A DNA stretch of 64,000 bases from Arthonia radiata (lineage: Eukaryota; Ascomycota; Arthoniomycetes; Arthoniales; Arthoniaceae): the NCBI GenBank assembly GCA_002989075.1, contig PSQN01000012.1, positions 434,001 through 498,000 on the forward strand, written 5' to 3'. Positions 42,674 through 56,400 of this stretch are shown in pieces (position 1 is the stretch's first letter; each line of letters begins with the position of its first letter). Both the position numbers and the translations under genes were made by a program. The notes beneath the pieces are model-generated. The model did no database searches and was not told where the DNA came from. It saw nothing but the letters and a program-made list of their open reading frames with translations.

Positions 42674-43971
42674 CTAGGAGGCCCAAGCAGCAGTCGTCTC
42701 CCTCGTCTCAACCGGCTCCGCGAAATCCCTCCCCGTAGTCCCCACCACACTCTCCTCCGTCGGCGCCACGCTCGCCGGCGCACCACCCGTCACGCTCGCC
42801 GGCGCACCGCCCGTCACGCTCTGCGGGCTCATCACGCTTCCCTGGCTGGTAACACTCTGCGGGCTCGTCACGCCGGGCATCGCGTTGCTGCTCAGGTCGC
42901 CAGCATTCGTCGTGATTGGCTCGAGCCGCGGCTGCCATGCGCGCAGGTCCTCCTCCGCGTCATTCAGGATCTGGCGGGCTCTGTTGCTGTTCTCAAAGGC
43001 GGGATGGGTGTCGCCGGGAACGATGGGCGAGTCATCGAGGAGGTTGACGAGACGGCGAGCTTGCGTGGCGAGGAGGATTTGCTTTTCGGCGCGCTCGATG
43101 GTGGCTGCGAGGTGTAGGTCGTAGGCTGCTTTGAATTTTTGGCGTGTCTGGGTGTGTTAGTCTTGATGATGAGAACGCGGCTGCAAGGAGGTGGGGGGAG
43201 ATCGGAAGGTGGTGTTTGGACGGGGACGTACCACATTGGTCAGCTGTGCTTCAGCGACGAGCGACTGCGCTTCGGCGCGGACGAGCTCTTGCTCGAGTTC
43301 GGTGATCTTGGTGCTGGTCGGCTCTTTGTATCTGTGGCTGTGTGTCAGCCAAACCCGTTCTCTTGATGATCCTCATTTATTGCTGTACAGCCACCGTGCA
43401 GCGTGGGCGTACTCACTTCAACTTCTGAATCTCATCCGCAACCTTCGCCTTGTGATCCCGACTCGGCTGGACACTCCGCTCCGTATTCCTGACCGCCTTC
43501 AACACGACCCGCGACTCCTCCAGGTTCTGCGCATAGTTGTCCTCCTGCTCTCCGATCTCGCTCATCAACACGCCCAGCTTGTCGCTGAGGTCCGACACGG
43601 CGTCATCCTGCGTCTCTTCACCCCAGTCAGATAGCTGGTTGGCGATCGCGGCGCGCTCACGGCCAGCGGTCTCGTAGGCGGCGATTGCGTGTGTCTCAGT
43701 TTTGATCAATTTGTAGAGCTTCTTGGAGAGGTCGGGCTGGGCCGCGCCGCGGAGGCTGTGGTTGGTATTGTAAGCTTCTGCACATTCGGGATGAGGGATG
43801 TAGACCTGAAAGTAGGCTCGGACGATGATCATGGGGACCTACGGACCTGTTCAGCGTAAAGCGGTGCTTTGCGGGGCCTTTGCTGCTGCTTTCCGAGCCC
43901 TCCTTCTTGGAGCGGATGGATAGGGAACGGTTCCTGCGGGGCATGAGTATCTCGCTTGCTGAACGTCGCAT
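42674..43971 (-). CDS. Eisosome BAR protein, Pil1/Lsp1 family
   Basis: Exons 43971-43847, 43755-43417, 43331-43232 and 43147-42674 give 345 residues; introns are 91, 85 and 84 nt. The N-terminus is basic (MPRRNRSLSIRSKK), then the family block DLSKKLYKLIKTE, the BAR-domain helices with SDKLGVLMSEIGEQEDNY, SVQPSRDHKAKVADEIQKLK and ELEQELVRAEAQSLVAEAQL, and the end DDSPIVPGD. The tail is Ser/Gln/Gly-rich with short repeats (GGAPASVTGGAPASV). These proteins bind PI(4,5)P2 and shape plasma-membrane furrows (eisosomes, MCC). The start may instead be the second in-frame ATG at 43944; two out-of-frame ATGs lie just upstream at 43996 and 43993. Confidence 0.93.
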
Positions 43972-44410
43972 GTTGTTTGCGGAGTTCGTACATCATGATT
44001 GCGATTTAATTAGGCTTGGCCTCGCTGGCTGATTATGGTAGTTGCTGTCCGAATAGTTTGAAAAGGGAAGGAATGCGCCTGTAATGCGGTGCTGCGGCAG
44101 CTATCACAAAGACCACGCGGAGCACCACCGACGTCACTAGTGTCACATGCAAGCGTCCCGAAGCGTAACGCAATCGCTAATTTTGGACGCAAGGCTCACA
44201 CGTCGACCTGGGCGCGTCCCACTCTGCAAGACGTGGTATCGGCATGTTGCTCAAAACAATGTCGCTATGTACTCTACAGTCATGACATCGTGAAGGTCGT
44301 GATATGTCCAAAGCAATCTACAACGCCTTTTTCAAATGCCCAATATTCACCAACTCCTCCGAACCGCGTTGCGTGATTTCCCAATGCTTGCCCCTATTCC
44401 GACTCCTTCT
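43972..44410. other. Spacer between Leashin end and Pil1-type gene
   Basis: 439 bases holding the 3' end of the Leashin-like gene and the promoter and leader of the eisosome gene, both on the minus strand. Nothing else seen. Confidence 0.55.
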
Positions 44411-47400
44411 TCAAACCATGTCCGCAGGGTCCTCGAATCGAGGCGGTGCGCTTGGTGTGGCCTTCGGTGGAGGAGCGACGTTCGATATCTTCCTGGGCGG
44501 TGGCTCTAACACAGCCGGAGGCGCGATGCTTACGGTCGATCTGTTCGCGTTCGACATCACTCCAGAGCGTCTCTTGTTCGGTCGTGAAACTAGCACCTGC
44601 GCCGGGTGCACCACGATCTCCTCATCAGTCTCCCCATTGTCGTTTCCTCGCTTGACCACAAGCGGGAACAGCACAGTGCGCACTGTTGCTGCTTGTTCTT
44701 CCAACTCCTCGTTTGAAGCCGTTTCTTCGCTCTTCTCATTCATCAATGCTGCGTTGAAGAAGACCTTCTTCGCCAGATCGCCATTGGTGTCGAACTCCGG
44801 ACGCAGCGGGGGTAGCATAATGTATTCTGCGCGCTGTGTCCGCATCTCGATGGAGAGATCTACCGCTAGAATCATGACGTTACGCAGGGAGTCTTGAACC
44901 TGCTTCATCTGCTGTCCAGGCGGAGGCAGCAGGCGTCCCAAAGTTTTCATGATCTCGTTGACTACAGCATCTGTGTCTTGCGATCGTTGATCGAAGAATG
45001 CTTCGCGACGAGATAGCAGACTCAGTGTTGTTGCACGCCATTGAGCAACAGCCTTGGGTGGTCCGACCTCGCTCAATATTTTCTCAAGCGACTTGAGCTT
45101 TTGTCTTTGTTCACGGTCCATACCAAAGAGGTATCGAGTGAAGACATATTCCCAGACCATTGTCATGACCACCGACATGAACACATCTCTTCGCAAAACT
45201 CGGTCTGCGAGATAGTCGTCAACGTCAGTGCCATCGAGCATCGCATTGTCAAGACGGGTCTCGATAGTATCGTCGTGGATCTCGGAAGACAGACGACACT
45301 TGCGATTGTCTGAAAATTTCGAAAAGCGCATGACCCATGCATGGACAGCTCGACAGAGCTGCTGGCAGGCGTTGTCGAAATAGTCTTCATCGCGTGTGTT
45401 CAGGTAGTCGTCACTGCCACTGAAGGTTGCCGCTTGCTGCTGAAGCGACTCGATGCGGTCGGAAGCTGTCTCAAGCTCGGCGCGCAGTGATCTGATCTCA
45501 GCGTTCCTGTCATCAAGTGCGGCGGCGATTTGCTGACGGACAACGGCTTCCATGCCGGCAGACAGCTTGCCATGCTTCTCTTCCAGTTCTCCAAGTTGTC
45601 GAGTAGATGCTTGCCACTTGCTATGCGCCTCATCGCGCTCTTGCTGTAGCGAAGCATAGCGTAAATTGACATCCTCGCCCAGATTGTCGTTTGCGGTCTG
45701 TAGCTGCGAGTTGTGCTCTTTCAATCGTTCGATCTCGGACTGCAAAGTCTGCAATGCTATCTTGACGTTACGGATCTCCAAGTCTTTCTCGTTGATTTGG
45801 ATGTCACGTGCTTGCAGTGTCTTCTGTAATGAGCTTGTCGCGTCAGTATCATCGAGTCCACGCTGCGATCTCGAGCGCGCATGCTTGAGGGAGTCATTCT
45901 CGGCTAGAGCCTCATCGAGCTTGTTCTGCAGCTCAAGGACCTGCAGACTTTGGCGTTTGCGCACGCTTGGCGGCCGTGTTGGTGAGCGAGGCGATCCTCG
46001 CGCGTCACCGAACGCCTCCTGTTGAGTAACGTTAGCGGGTATTTCATCAAAGTGATGGACAAAGTCATGACTTACAAAGACACCGCCATCGGACATATCT
46101 TGGCGGCGCTCTCTGGTGTTCTTAACGCCAGTGCCCTTGAGAGGTTCGTAGTCGAAGGGAAGAGGGACGGGTACCGGAAGTGGGGTCTGAGAATCGTCCG
46201 ATGCACGGGCCTTTTCGCCTGAAGCGTCCCGCTTGGCTGCTGCCCTCAGATCAGACGAGATGCTTCGTGACACTGTCTTGTCGTCAATCCGTCGCAGAGA
46301 ATGATTGCTCGTCGTGCTGCCTGCACGCGAATGACTGCTCATCGCACTCGACGGTCGAACCAGGTCTCCTGACGCTGTCGAGTACGTTGCAGATACAGGC
46401 GACCTGATGTATGCTTTGCGAACATTGGCCAATTCTGACCCAGAGGGTGACATGCTCGCACGGCGGAGATCGTTAGACCCTCTGCGAGTGCGGAGAGCTC
46501 GCTCAGACAGCGCGCTTGAAGATCCCGAGTCTCTCTCGGGTTCTATCACATGGCCCAGCGTAGCATGTTTGCTAGGTGAAGTTTCCCTGGAGCCCTCGGT
46601 AATAACTTCGAGCGGCCGGCTGCGTCTTCGTCGAACTGAAAGCGGTGAATCCTCATCGTCAGGTTCAAACGATCTGTCACTCGCCAGCATAGAAGGCGAC
46701 CCGCCCGATCCCACGTCTGCATGATCATCAGCGAGAGTTGTTTCGTTCAGACCTGCCTCTGCTCGCTCGTCGGCTCCAAAGTCACGTTGTTGCGTAAATG
46801 ACGGCTCTCTGTGACTTGGAGGGCTCTTGAAAAGTGAAGACTCGCGACTCTTGGTTGTCGACTCTGGTGGTGCGGCTTTGCCAATCGGGGTGTCAGGGGA
46901 CTCGTTCAACCAATCGTCAGCTGGCGCCACGAAGTTTGGTGAATTCCCACGCTGTTCTCCCTCCTTCTCCAACATGCGTTCGACAGTGTTTGCGTTGCCT
47001 AAAATGCCATCATTGCTTGTCGGCTCGTTAAATTGTGCGTCATCATTTGCACCTGGAGTTGCGGCTTCAAATACGGATTGCCGCTTCTTTTGCTTCTTCT
47101 TTTCTTTCTTGGACGACTCGCGTGCCGGCACAAAGGCCATGCTGTTTTCCTCCTTCTCGATTGGCGACGTTGTCGGCTCATCAAATTGCCTGTTATCGTC
47201 CGCAATTGGAGTTGCGGCTTCAGATACCAATGATTGCTTCTTCTGTTTCTTCTTTTCTTTATTGGACATCTTGCGTGCTGGCATAGAAGACGCGGAGTCT
47301 TCTTCCCCCTCGAGTAGTGCTGTTGTCTGCTCATCAAATTGCGTGTCATCATGCGCGACTGGAAGTGCGGCTTCAGACACCGACTGTGCCTTCTTCTGCT

Positions 47401-50400
47401 TCTTCGCTTCCTTCTTAGACAGCTTTCGTGCCGGCATGAAAGACATGTCGCCTTCCTCGTCCTCGGCTGGCGCTGTCGTCTGCTCTTCGCCCAGAGTTTC
47501 AGGTGCTTCGCTTGACGTGCCTCGGTCATGAACGGCTTGATCGGTGTCCATAGGATCTGAGTGCGTGAAAATACTGTCAGCGGGCTCAACGGACTGATCG
47601 GGCATCTCTCCGATGGAGTCGTCTTTTCGAGACTCATACATATGATCATCCTCGAAAATTTGCTGTTTTATTTTATTCTTGTCTTTCTTTGAAAGCGTTC
47701 TAGCAGGACCGAGGTGATTGTGCTTTTCCTCGTGTGCAGACTCTGATCGCGAGAGACCTTCATCGGTCTGTTGGCCCTCCTTGAGAAGCTCCTCTGCGCG
47801 TCCGAGATTCCTCGCGCTGAACAGAGACTCTGAAGCCCCGTCGTTGCCGATGCTCGGTGCCGCCTGCGAAGGCTCTGACGCTTCATTATCAGCCTCAGGA
47901 GCAGTTTGCTGGCTCTTCTTAGCCTTTTTCTTGTCTTTCTTCGACATCTTTCGGGCAGGCGCAATTGAGAAATCTTCGTTCTCTTCGGTGGCATTGGTCG
48001 ATTGTGGCTCGTCCTGAGCTTCCCCAAGGTCTCGGCCCTGATTTGTGAGATAGACTTCCTCGTCTTGACGTTGCTCGAGAACCGCAGCTGATGGCATTGG
48101 CGCGTTGTCACTTGTATTGACAGGCGAACCTGTGTCTAACACTGGCTGTTGCTGTGACGGAGAATATGGCGGTGCAGGCTCGTCGTTCGCTTCTGTCTCG
48201 TGAGATCGCTCCATGCCACCGACGCGTCCAAAGTAGTCCTGTCTTTGTTCCCAGTCAATGGCGTCAGATGGCGCTGGATATGCCTCTCTCATCTCCTGCT
48301 CGTTCTTGTCATTAGCATCCTGCATTAATGTGTCACCCATGCCAGCCTCTGCGTTACCTAAGGCTTGCTCGGTCTTCGCAGCGTCTTCCATGACAAATCG
48401 TTGTTGGGTCTCGTCAGGCGTGTCTGTCGATTGTGTGCGCTTGGCTTTCTTTCCCTTCTTCGACTTCTTAGATGAGACTGGAGCATACCAATCATCTTCT
48501 GGGGCCTCTTGAGACGCAGCGGCTTGGGCCTCTTTGATATCGGCATCAATGTTCCCCAAAGATGTGCGTTGGCCGTCGTCGGCTATAGGTGTATCGGTTG
48601 TAAATAGGGGAATCGCCTGACTGCTGCTAGAGATCTCTGGTCCTGGTGGCTGGTCGACAGCGTTGGCAGATTGCGCACGCTTTCCTTTCTTGCCCTTCTT
48701 GCCTTTCTTGGAAGGAAGGCTAGCAGCCCATTCGTCATTTCGGTCCTCCACTGAAGTCGCAGCTTGAGTTTCCTTGATCTCGGCATCGATGTCCACAAGA
48801 GATGAGCGTTCTACACCTCCGGCTGAGGCGTCATCTCGAGCGAGTGACGCTTGATTGTCCATGTTCCCCTCGGACTTCCCAGAAAGAACTGGGGCAACCC
48901 AATAGTCGTCCTGCGCTTGTTTTGAAGTTGCAGCTTGAGTATCTTCTAATTTAGCATCGATCTCTGTGGATGCGCGTTGTGCGCCTGCGCGAAGCTTGTA
49001 GTCCTCAGCGGGCGATACCTGACTGTTACTCTTTGCTTTCTTGCCCTTTTTGGAAGAGACTGGTGCAAACCAGTCTACCTCCTGTTCCTCTTTCGTAGTC
49101 GCAGCACGCGCTCCCATGGTCTCGGCGTCGACGCCAGTCTCAGATGCGCGTCGCTCTTCTATGCTGGAAAACTCATCCAGAGGTGCTTGTGCCTTTCTGC
49201 CTTTCTTGCCTTTCTTAGCTTTCTTATACGAAGCGGGGCCAGAAGAGAAGCCATTCTCTAGAGCAGCAGCTTGTTGAGCTTCCCTAATGTCAGCATCGAT
49301 GTCGGTCAAAGACTCGCGGCCAGCATCCCCGCTAAATGCTAAATCTTGAGTGGCGGGGACTTCTGTCGCCTCCCTGTCAATGTTTGCCAAAGATGCGTGT
49401 CTACCATCTTCGCTCAGGTCCTGCATATGAGCAGGTTGAGCTTCCTCGATGTACCCCTTGTCGTCTGATAAGAAAATACGCTGAGAACTGTCAATGAAGA
49501 GATCCTCTTGGAGAGGCTGAGCCTCGTGGCGCTCGAAGTCCATGTCTGACAGAGATCTGCGCCGGTCGTCTTCGTCTGGAAATCGGGACTGACCCGCACG
49601 AGCTTCCTGAAGGTCCTCTTCGAATTCTGCGAAAGATCGACGCTGAGCGTCCATCCGATCTCTATTCACGAAGTCTGCTTCGCTCACTTGAGCTTCTTCG
49701 ATGTCAGCTTCGATATCGGCAAGCGAGTCGCGCTGCTGGTCGTCGCGAACGTTTGCTTCCTCGATTGCAGTATCGGCGCCGAGTTGTGGAAATGGCTCTG
49801 GTGATGAACTTGTGTCTCTACGCTTGTCCTCGAGACTTGGAAACGGTTCAAATTGAGCTTTTTCGTCTCCTTGGTTACTGCCAGGTCTTACTGCTTCCTT
49901 TATTGAGCTTTCGAAGTCTTCGTATTGTGGAGAGGTAGGCGAGTCGCGATAGTCCTCATTAGCTGTTTGACCGAGGCTTTCTTGTGCTTCTCTGATATCA
50001 GATTCGATGTCTGCAAGATTGGCGCGCGAGCCTCTACGCTGTCCTCTGGGGCTTTGTCCCTGCTGTTCTTGAGCGTCTTCAAAGTCTGGATCCATATCGT
50101 CATAATCATTTGCTTCTCGTCGGCCCTCGCCCTCATATTTGCGCGACTCTGGGTCGAATACTTCGAACTGCTGAGAAGGCTCGTCCTGGAAAGGGGGCGT
50201 TGTCACCTCAACGCGAGGCATGTTCATGGCTCCACCATCAATACTTTGGGCTGCAACTACGTCATTCGCAGGCGTTGATGATGCTCGCTTGTCCTTTTTG
50301 CTCCTCTTAGCTTTCTTCGACGTAGCTGCTGGAGCCCACTCGTCGTCTATGAAGGAAGGCTGTCGCTCTGAAGAAATATCATGCTGTCCACCTTCGAGTT

Positions 50401-53400
50401 GAGGCTGAGTGTCGGCAATCCGCTCCTGGGCTCCGCCATCGTCTTGCCCTGCTCCAAAGCTGCCAAAGTAATCGCCCATTGGGTTCTCTCGCTCGATGGC
50501 AGGCCCTGCCAAATCAGAAGCTGGCTCGTCCTGTGCCTGACTCGATTCTTCTTCCTCAAACGCATCAAACCTAACGCCTTTCTTCTTCTTCTTGTTCTTC
50601 TTGGAGGTCTTTGAAGAGTCCCTACGCGACAGAACAGTACCGCCGACAGCTATCGCAGCAATGCCAGAAGCAATGGCAGCATCCTCAAAGGTATTCGGAC
50701 CACGCTTGTCCTTCGCCGTCGCCTGCGGAAGGTTGCTATCGTCAAAAGTACCTGACTGATTCTGTTGCGTAGAATCTGCAGGCTCACTTGGAGGCGACCG
50801 TTTAGGCGGACTAGACGAGCCCCACATTTGAGTAGGAGAAGGGGTACGAGAGCCTGACCTTTTGGTATTCTGGGTCTGGATATTGCCATATTCCAGAGCG
50901 TGCTCCTCGTTTGCAGGCACGAAGCCTTGACCGTCATCTTCAGTGGGGCGATGCGAGAAGAGTGAAGCTTGGTCAAACCCGGCGTGGGTTAGACTGGCGT
51001 CCAGGATCTGATTGAACTCATCGTTCGAGCGGCTGTTGTGTTCTGCCTTTTTGCCTTCCACCATGAACGCGCCCGAGGACTCTGAGCCTGTCCTGACCTT
51101 TGAGCCAACATTTTCCTCCTCACCACGATTTGCTACGCTCGGCTGAGGAACGACCTTTGCCGCAGCGTTGTCAATCTGACTATCACTAGATGCAGCCAGG
51201 CCCATTGATTGCGTAGTTGGCTCCGTTGCTGTGTCTTGACTGCCAGCGATATCTTCAACTTTGCCTGATCCAGGAGCCGACAGGACCGCATTGTCTCGCG
51301 ACGCCTGGGGGTTTCCTGGAATATCCTCGGCAATCTCTTCAAAGGGCGGGTCTACGGAGCCGCTTTGATCAGACTGACGTCGTTTCTTCTCGGATTTTTT
51401 GGCTGCCTTCTTGGACTTCTTGGACATTGGTGCCCATTGTTCAGCTTCTTCGACATTCGGGTCGCTACGAGCAGCAACATCCTGCGTATCTGCAGATGCT
51501 CGATGACCATCAGACTCAGTCTGCTGCATTCGCTCTCGACCTCCTTCATTTGTCTCTCGAGTGTCTACAGCATCATGTTGCGGCTCTGCAGTCTCCGTGA
51601 GGGCAGAGTCGTCCCTAGCGATAAGGTTCGATGAAATAGGCTCTGATACGGCTTGTGGTTGGAGATCTTTCTCGGCAGAGTCATCCTCCCAAATCTCTGA
51701 CTGGCGTTTCTTCTTAGCTTCTTTCTTTTTCTTCTTCTTGTTTGATGCAGATTGCGGCCACTCGTCAGCAGGTTCCGTCGTTTGCTCTGCCGGTACAACA
51801 GTTCCAACATCCTGCTCATTCTGAGTGGGGCTTGACGAAAAGTCTCGACCGATAGAAAACTGGGCCTTTGGATCTGCAGACTTCTCAGAGACGCTTGAGT
51901 TACCCGGTTGCTGTGAGGAGAATGTGAAGGCGCTAGACACTGTGCTATACTCGTCCGCTTCCCCAGGCTCTTGCACAACGTCGTCCTGCCACAGTTGAGC
52001 ACTCTGACGCTTCTTCGCTTTTTTTTTGTCCTTCTTGCTAAGCGACTTCGACAACCAGTCATCTGCGGTTTGACTCTCGGCCGCGTCATTTTTGATATTA
52101 GGGTGAGCCTCTATCTGATCAGCGGATTCCCGGGTGCTCTCGTCCAAAGGAGAGATGTCAACCATCCTGGGCAGACGTTCGAGTTCAGGGTTTTCGGCTG
52201 GAACCTCGCTCACAACTGCATTTTCACCCATAGCAACAGCATCATCTTTCAGAGAATCCTCATTGCGAGGCCCCTTCGGCGCGCCATCACCTTGGTCGGC
52301 GAAGGAAGGCCTAGACCACTTTCCAATACCCTCAGACTTCTCCAGATCAGCTTCGGGTTCGTCAGAGCTGACCGTCGTTATTTTGTTGATTTCCTCGATA
52401 ATTTCGTCCGCAGCGCTCCGCTTGTGAGCGGCCCCTTCGCGGTCATACGACATGTGAGATGACATGTTATCATGCTCTGCAGCTGGTGCTGATGATGCAA
52501 AGTTGGTATCTTCATCAGTCGTTGTAAGACCATGCATGGACGCGCTCAGATTCGTGTCGAACCCTGCTTCCTTCAGTCCGGCGACGATTGCGTGCTGAAA
52601 ATCATCTTCCGTTGGATTGCTTGCTGGCTTTTCGCTCCGACTTTCCTGAGACTCGTCTTCTTTACGTTCGCCGCTGTCCTTGGAAGATTGCGGTGGGGCT
52701 GTATCGCCAAAAGAGTTCTTTCTCTCGTTGAATTTGGCTCCAGGGGATACCTCCCTGGAATTTTCCGCACTGGCTGGATCACTCATAGCGCCAAGAGCAG
52801 CACCGGCTGCGCCGGCCGCCAGTGCCCATGAAGCCACAGAAGTACCATCTGATTCCGGCTCAGCATCTGGACGTGTTTCTGAAATTGAGAAGTCTGGTAG
52901 CACTGCCTTCTCGATGTCGTTACGGTCTTGAGTTGAACGGGCCCCCAGCGTTTGCTTGGCTTTGCGCTTCTCCTTCTTGGATTTCTTGGACGAGGGTGCA
53001 AAGAAATCGTCGCTCTCCCTGGGATCTGCGTCTGTGTCGCTGGGAACGGTAGCGCTGTGGCTGAGTGAATGTTCCGCAGTCTCCTGTTGCTCACCCATAT
53101 CTGCCATCTCGCCACTGGGGCTCGACTGGGTTACCGTGGGCTGAACAGCATCTGACTTGCCGATCTCGAGACTGTTGCTTCGATCTCTGCGAGGCGAGAA
53201 TCCCGCCGTCAACGTCGCATCTTGCACTGATACTAGGTCTTCGCCACTCTCCTGTGACGTAGCTTCGTCGGGAAAAGAGAATTGCACGCTCTTCCGTGAT
53301 TTACGCTTTTCCTTTGAGAATTTGCTCGACGATGGAGCAGACGCTGTATCAATGTCGTCCTGATCTGAGCGCGTTGCAGCGTCTGCAAGATCATGCTGAG

Positions 53401-56400
53401 CTTCACTAGCTTGAGTTGGTGGAGATCGGCCAGTCGCATCAGGTACTCGTTGAGTGTTCACATTCTCTACTGCTTCTTCGAAACTCTTCGTCTCCGGCGT
53501 AGGAGGTTCTTTGAGTACATCTGGGGTAACCGGACGGCTTTGCTCCGCGCCTGAATTCAGATAAGTTGATGGGTCTCGCGTAAAGTCTTCCCTGTCTGCG
53601 ACAGCTTGTGTGGGCTGCTCACTGTCAAATGTCCCTGCTCTTTTTGCATTGCGCTTGTTTTTCTTTGACTTCTTGCGAGACGACACCAAAAAGTCTTCAC
53701 TCGTATCATCTGGGGCTGCGGTGGATGGTGATTCTGTCGCGGCATCGAGTGCATCCTTTGATTGCTTTTCACTCGCCGCACTTGGAGCCCGTCCTTCTTC
53801 AGCCGCTTCCAGATCAGCATCCGACGTTCTCGGGATCTCATCTGTTTGATTGAGAGGCGCGGACCACAAGTCAATTTCGAAGGTGGAAGACTTCTTTGCC
53901 TTCTTTTTGTCCTTCTTAGATCTCTTTCCTGATGATGGAGTTGTGTATGCGACATCAGAGCTGTCAATCTCCTGCGCAGTTTCTGACGGATCTTGCAAGG
54001 GTCTCTCAGAAAAGACTGCTTCGTCCACTCGTGGGGGTTGAGAATCCTGAAATAGGGTCGCATCATCCTCATTTTGCATGACACTCGACTTCTTTGCCCT
54101 ACGCTTCTCCCTTCTCGAAACTTTCGGCTCGAAGACCTGGAAAGGTGATTCTTCGGTGGTAGAGCGGATCTTAGTAGCGTCATCTTGCGTGCTTTCAACA
54201 GTTTCATCCGTCGGTACGCTGCTCAGGGGCTCTTGCCGATCGTCAAACTGGGTAGAAGCATGATGCCAATACACCTTGTCCTTCGAAGGTTCAGATGGCT
54301 CAAACTCAGCATCAACATCTGAAAGATGATGAGATTTCGGATCATCATGAAAACTGAGCGCAGGCGACAATGCTCGCTGAGTGACGTCCTCGAGGGTACA
54401 AGTAGAGAGCTCCGCGTCATCGAGCTCTGGGAGCGATGTTGACTTAGCAAGCTCCAAAACTTGCAAAGGCGCATCCGGACTGGGCTTGAAAGTGTTTACG
54501 CTGGACGGAAACTCGTCTTTGATTGCAGTTGACGGTTCGCTCGTCTCCACTGCAATTAGCGATGAGACATCTTGGGACTTGGTCAGCTCCGATGGCGCAT
54601 TCGTGAAAGGATTCGCAGCGCGTGCAGCAGGTTCGTCGTCTTTGCTACTCGCCAAGGCGGATGACCTTTCCACACCACCCAAGGGAAGCTCGTTAGCTGT
54701 ACCGAAGGAGGGCTCCTCTAGAGTATTATTAGTTGCGATATTTGAGGGAGTTGCGGAGCTCTCAAAAGACTGCATCTCAGCACCATGGGCATCTGCCACT
54801 GAGCTCATATCAAACGCCGACAGATTTCTGGGCTTGGATTTTCGAGCCTTTTTCTCTCGCTTGCGATCTGCTTTCGACTTAGACTTGGTTGTTGAGACTT
54901 GCTCGTCTTCCGACATGTCGTTTGCCAATCTAGCTGGTACATTCCCTTCTGCATCGATGGCTTGAGGACCACCGAAGCCCTCTTCGGCCAGACGTAACTG
55001 CTCAGAGGGAGACACGCCGCCCTGCATGTAATCGAAACTTTTTGCCACGCCTTCCGTCGGAGAGGGCTTTGCTTCAGTGCGCACCATAGTTGGATCTTCG
55101 TCACTTCGCCTGCGTGGCAAATTTGCTGCGGCTGCTCCACTCACAGCAGCAATACCACCCATCACTGTGCCGGTACTTGCTGTAGAGTCGGACTGTGAGT
55201 GCGTAGTCCTCCTCGTCGATGCAGGCTCGAAGTCTGTTGCATCGCCAAAGGGAGCTTCTTGTGCGAGTGTTTCCTGCGGGAGAGTATCGAAGTATCCAGA
55301 AGCCCTGAAACTCTCCTCCGGGGATGCAGTGTGTGCTCTGGGAGTAGTCTGTCCAGAACCCAGATATTCTTCATCATGCCCAGTCCTAATCGACGGGACG
55401 AAATAGTCAGATTGGACTGACGGTGGAACGTTTGGAGATTCTAATGCGGACTCGTAGGCTTCATTGTCAGATGACTCATGGATAGAAGGAGTGCGAGAGT
55501 CACTATTGCTGGATGGCAATGATGGTAGAGACTCTTGAGGCTCGGAGACCTTGGCGTTTCGTTCGACGAGATATAGAGGGCGAAACTCGCTTGTGCTTTT
55601 GAACTCCGTCGATGCTGGCCGAGGCGAGGGTCTTGAACGGATTGGGGTGCTCGGCGGAACAGCGAAGTCTGCATCTGCCGTAGGAACGCCACCATCATGT
55701 GCAAAAGTTGGCGAGCCAGAGGGCTTCCGGAATCGAAGAGGTATGGCAGTTGACGATGGCTGACGTTGGTGTTGCGGAGCGTGAGGGCTACCTGATGCAT
55801 CTGCAATGCCTGCTGAGCCTTGTTGGGGGAACTGAGGCGGGCTGTCTGATGGTGGACTAGGGGGCCTGCCGAAGAATGGCAGATCCGTAGGTTCAAATGG
55901 ACCGACACCTTCACCGAAGCTGTCGATGTCCCGGTTTGCTGATCGTGGCGCTTCGGGTGATTGCCGAGCGTCTTCCAATACATCGAAGCCGTCTAAGCTG
56001 TGTATGCGAAGCCCTCTGGGTGAATCAGCTGATTGATGAGTGTGCTTCGAGATTACACTCTCAGGTGAGGATGCAGCTCGACGTGAACGAGAGATAGGGT
56101 CAGAGCTCGGGCGAGGGGAAGCACCCATTCGCTGCTCTATTGCAGGACGGTCCTGAGCGTCGACCATGCCATTTGCGATTTCTTCAGGTGTTCCAATTGC
56201 GCCTTCGATGATTTCCTCATACTCTTCGACGGGAGCCGGATCGCTGGTAGTCTGGACATATGGTAAGTAGGGCGTACTAGTCAAGGGATCTTCAGCCCGC
56301 CAAAGGTGCGTGAGATTCACCTTGTCTGCTATGTTATGGGAGCCCGTACCTGTCTCGAGTGCACTAGATTCTTGAAAAGGCGCGAATGCGTCCGGCACGT

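Noticed and set aside
46827-47531. 234-codon plus frame and similar Phe/Ser-rich frames antisense to the Leashin-like gene
   Set aside because: Lys-rich codons on one strand read as Phe/Leu/Ser on the other, giving false hydrophobic frames.
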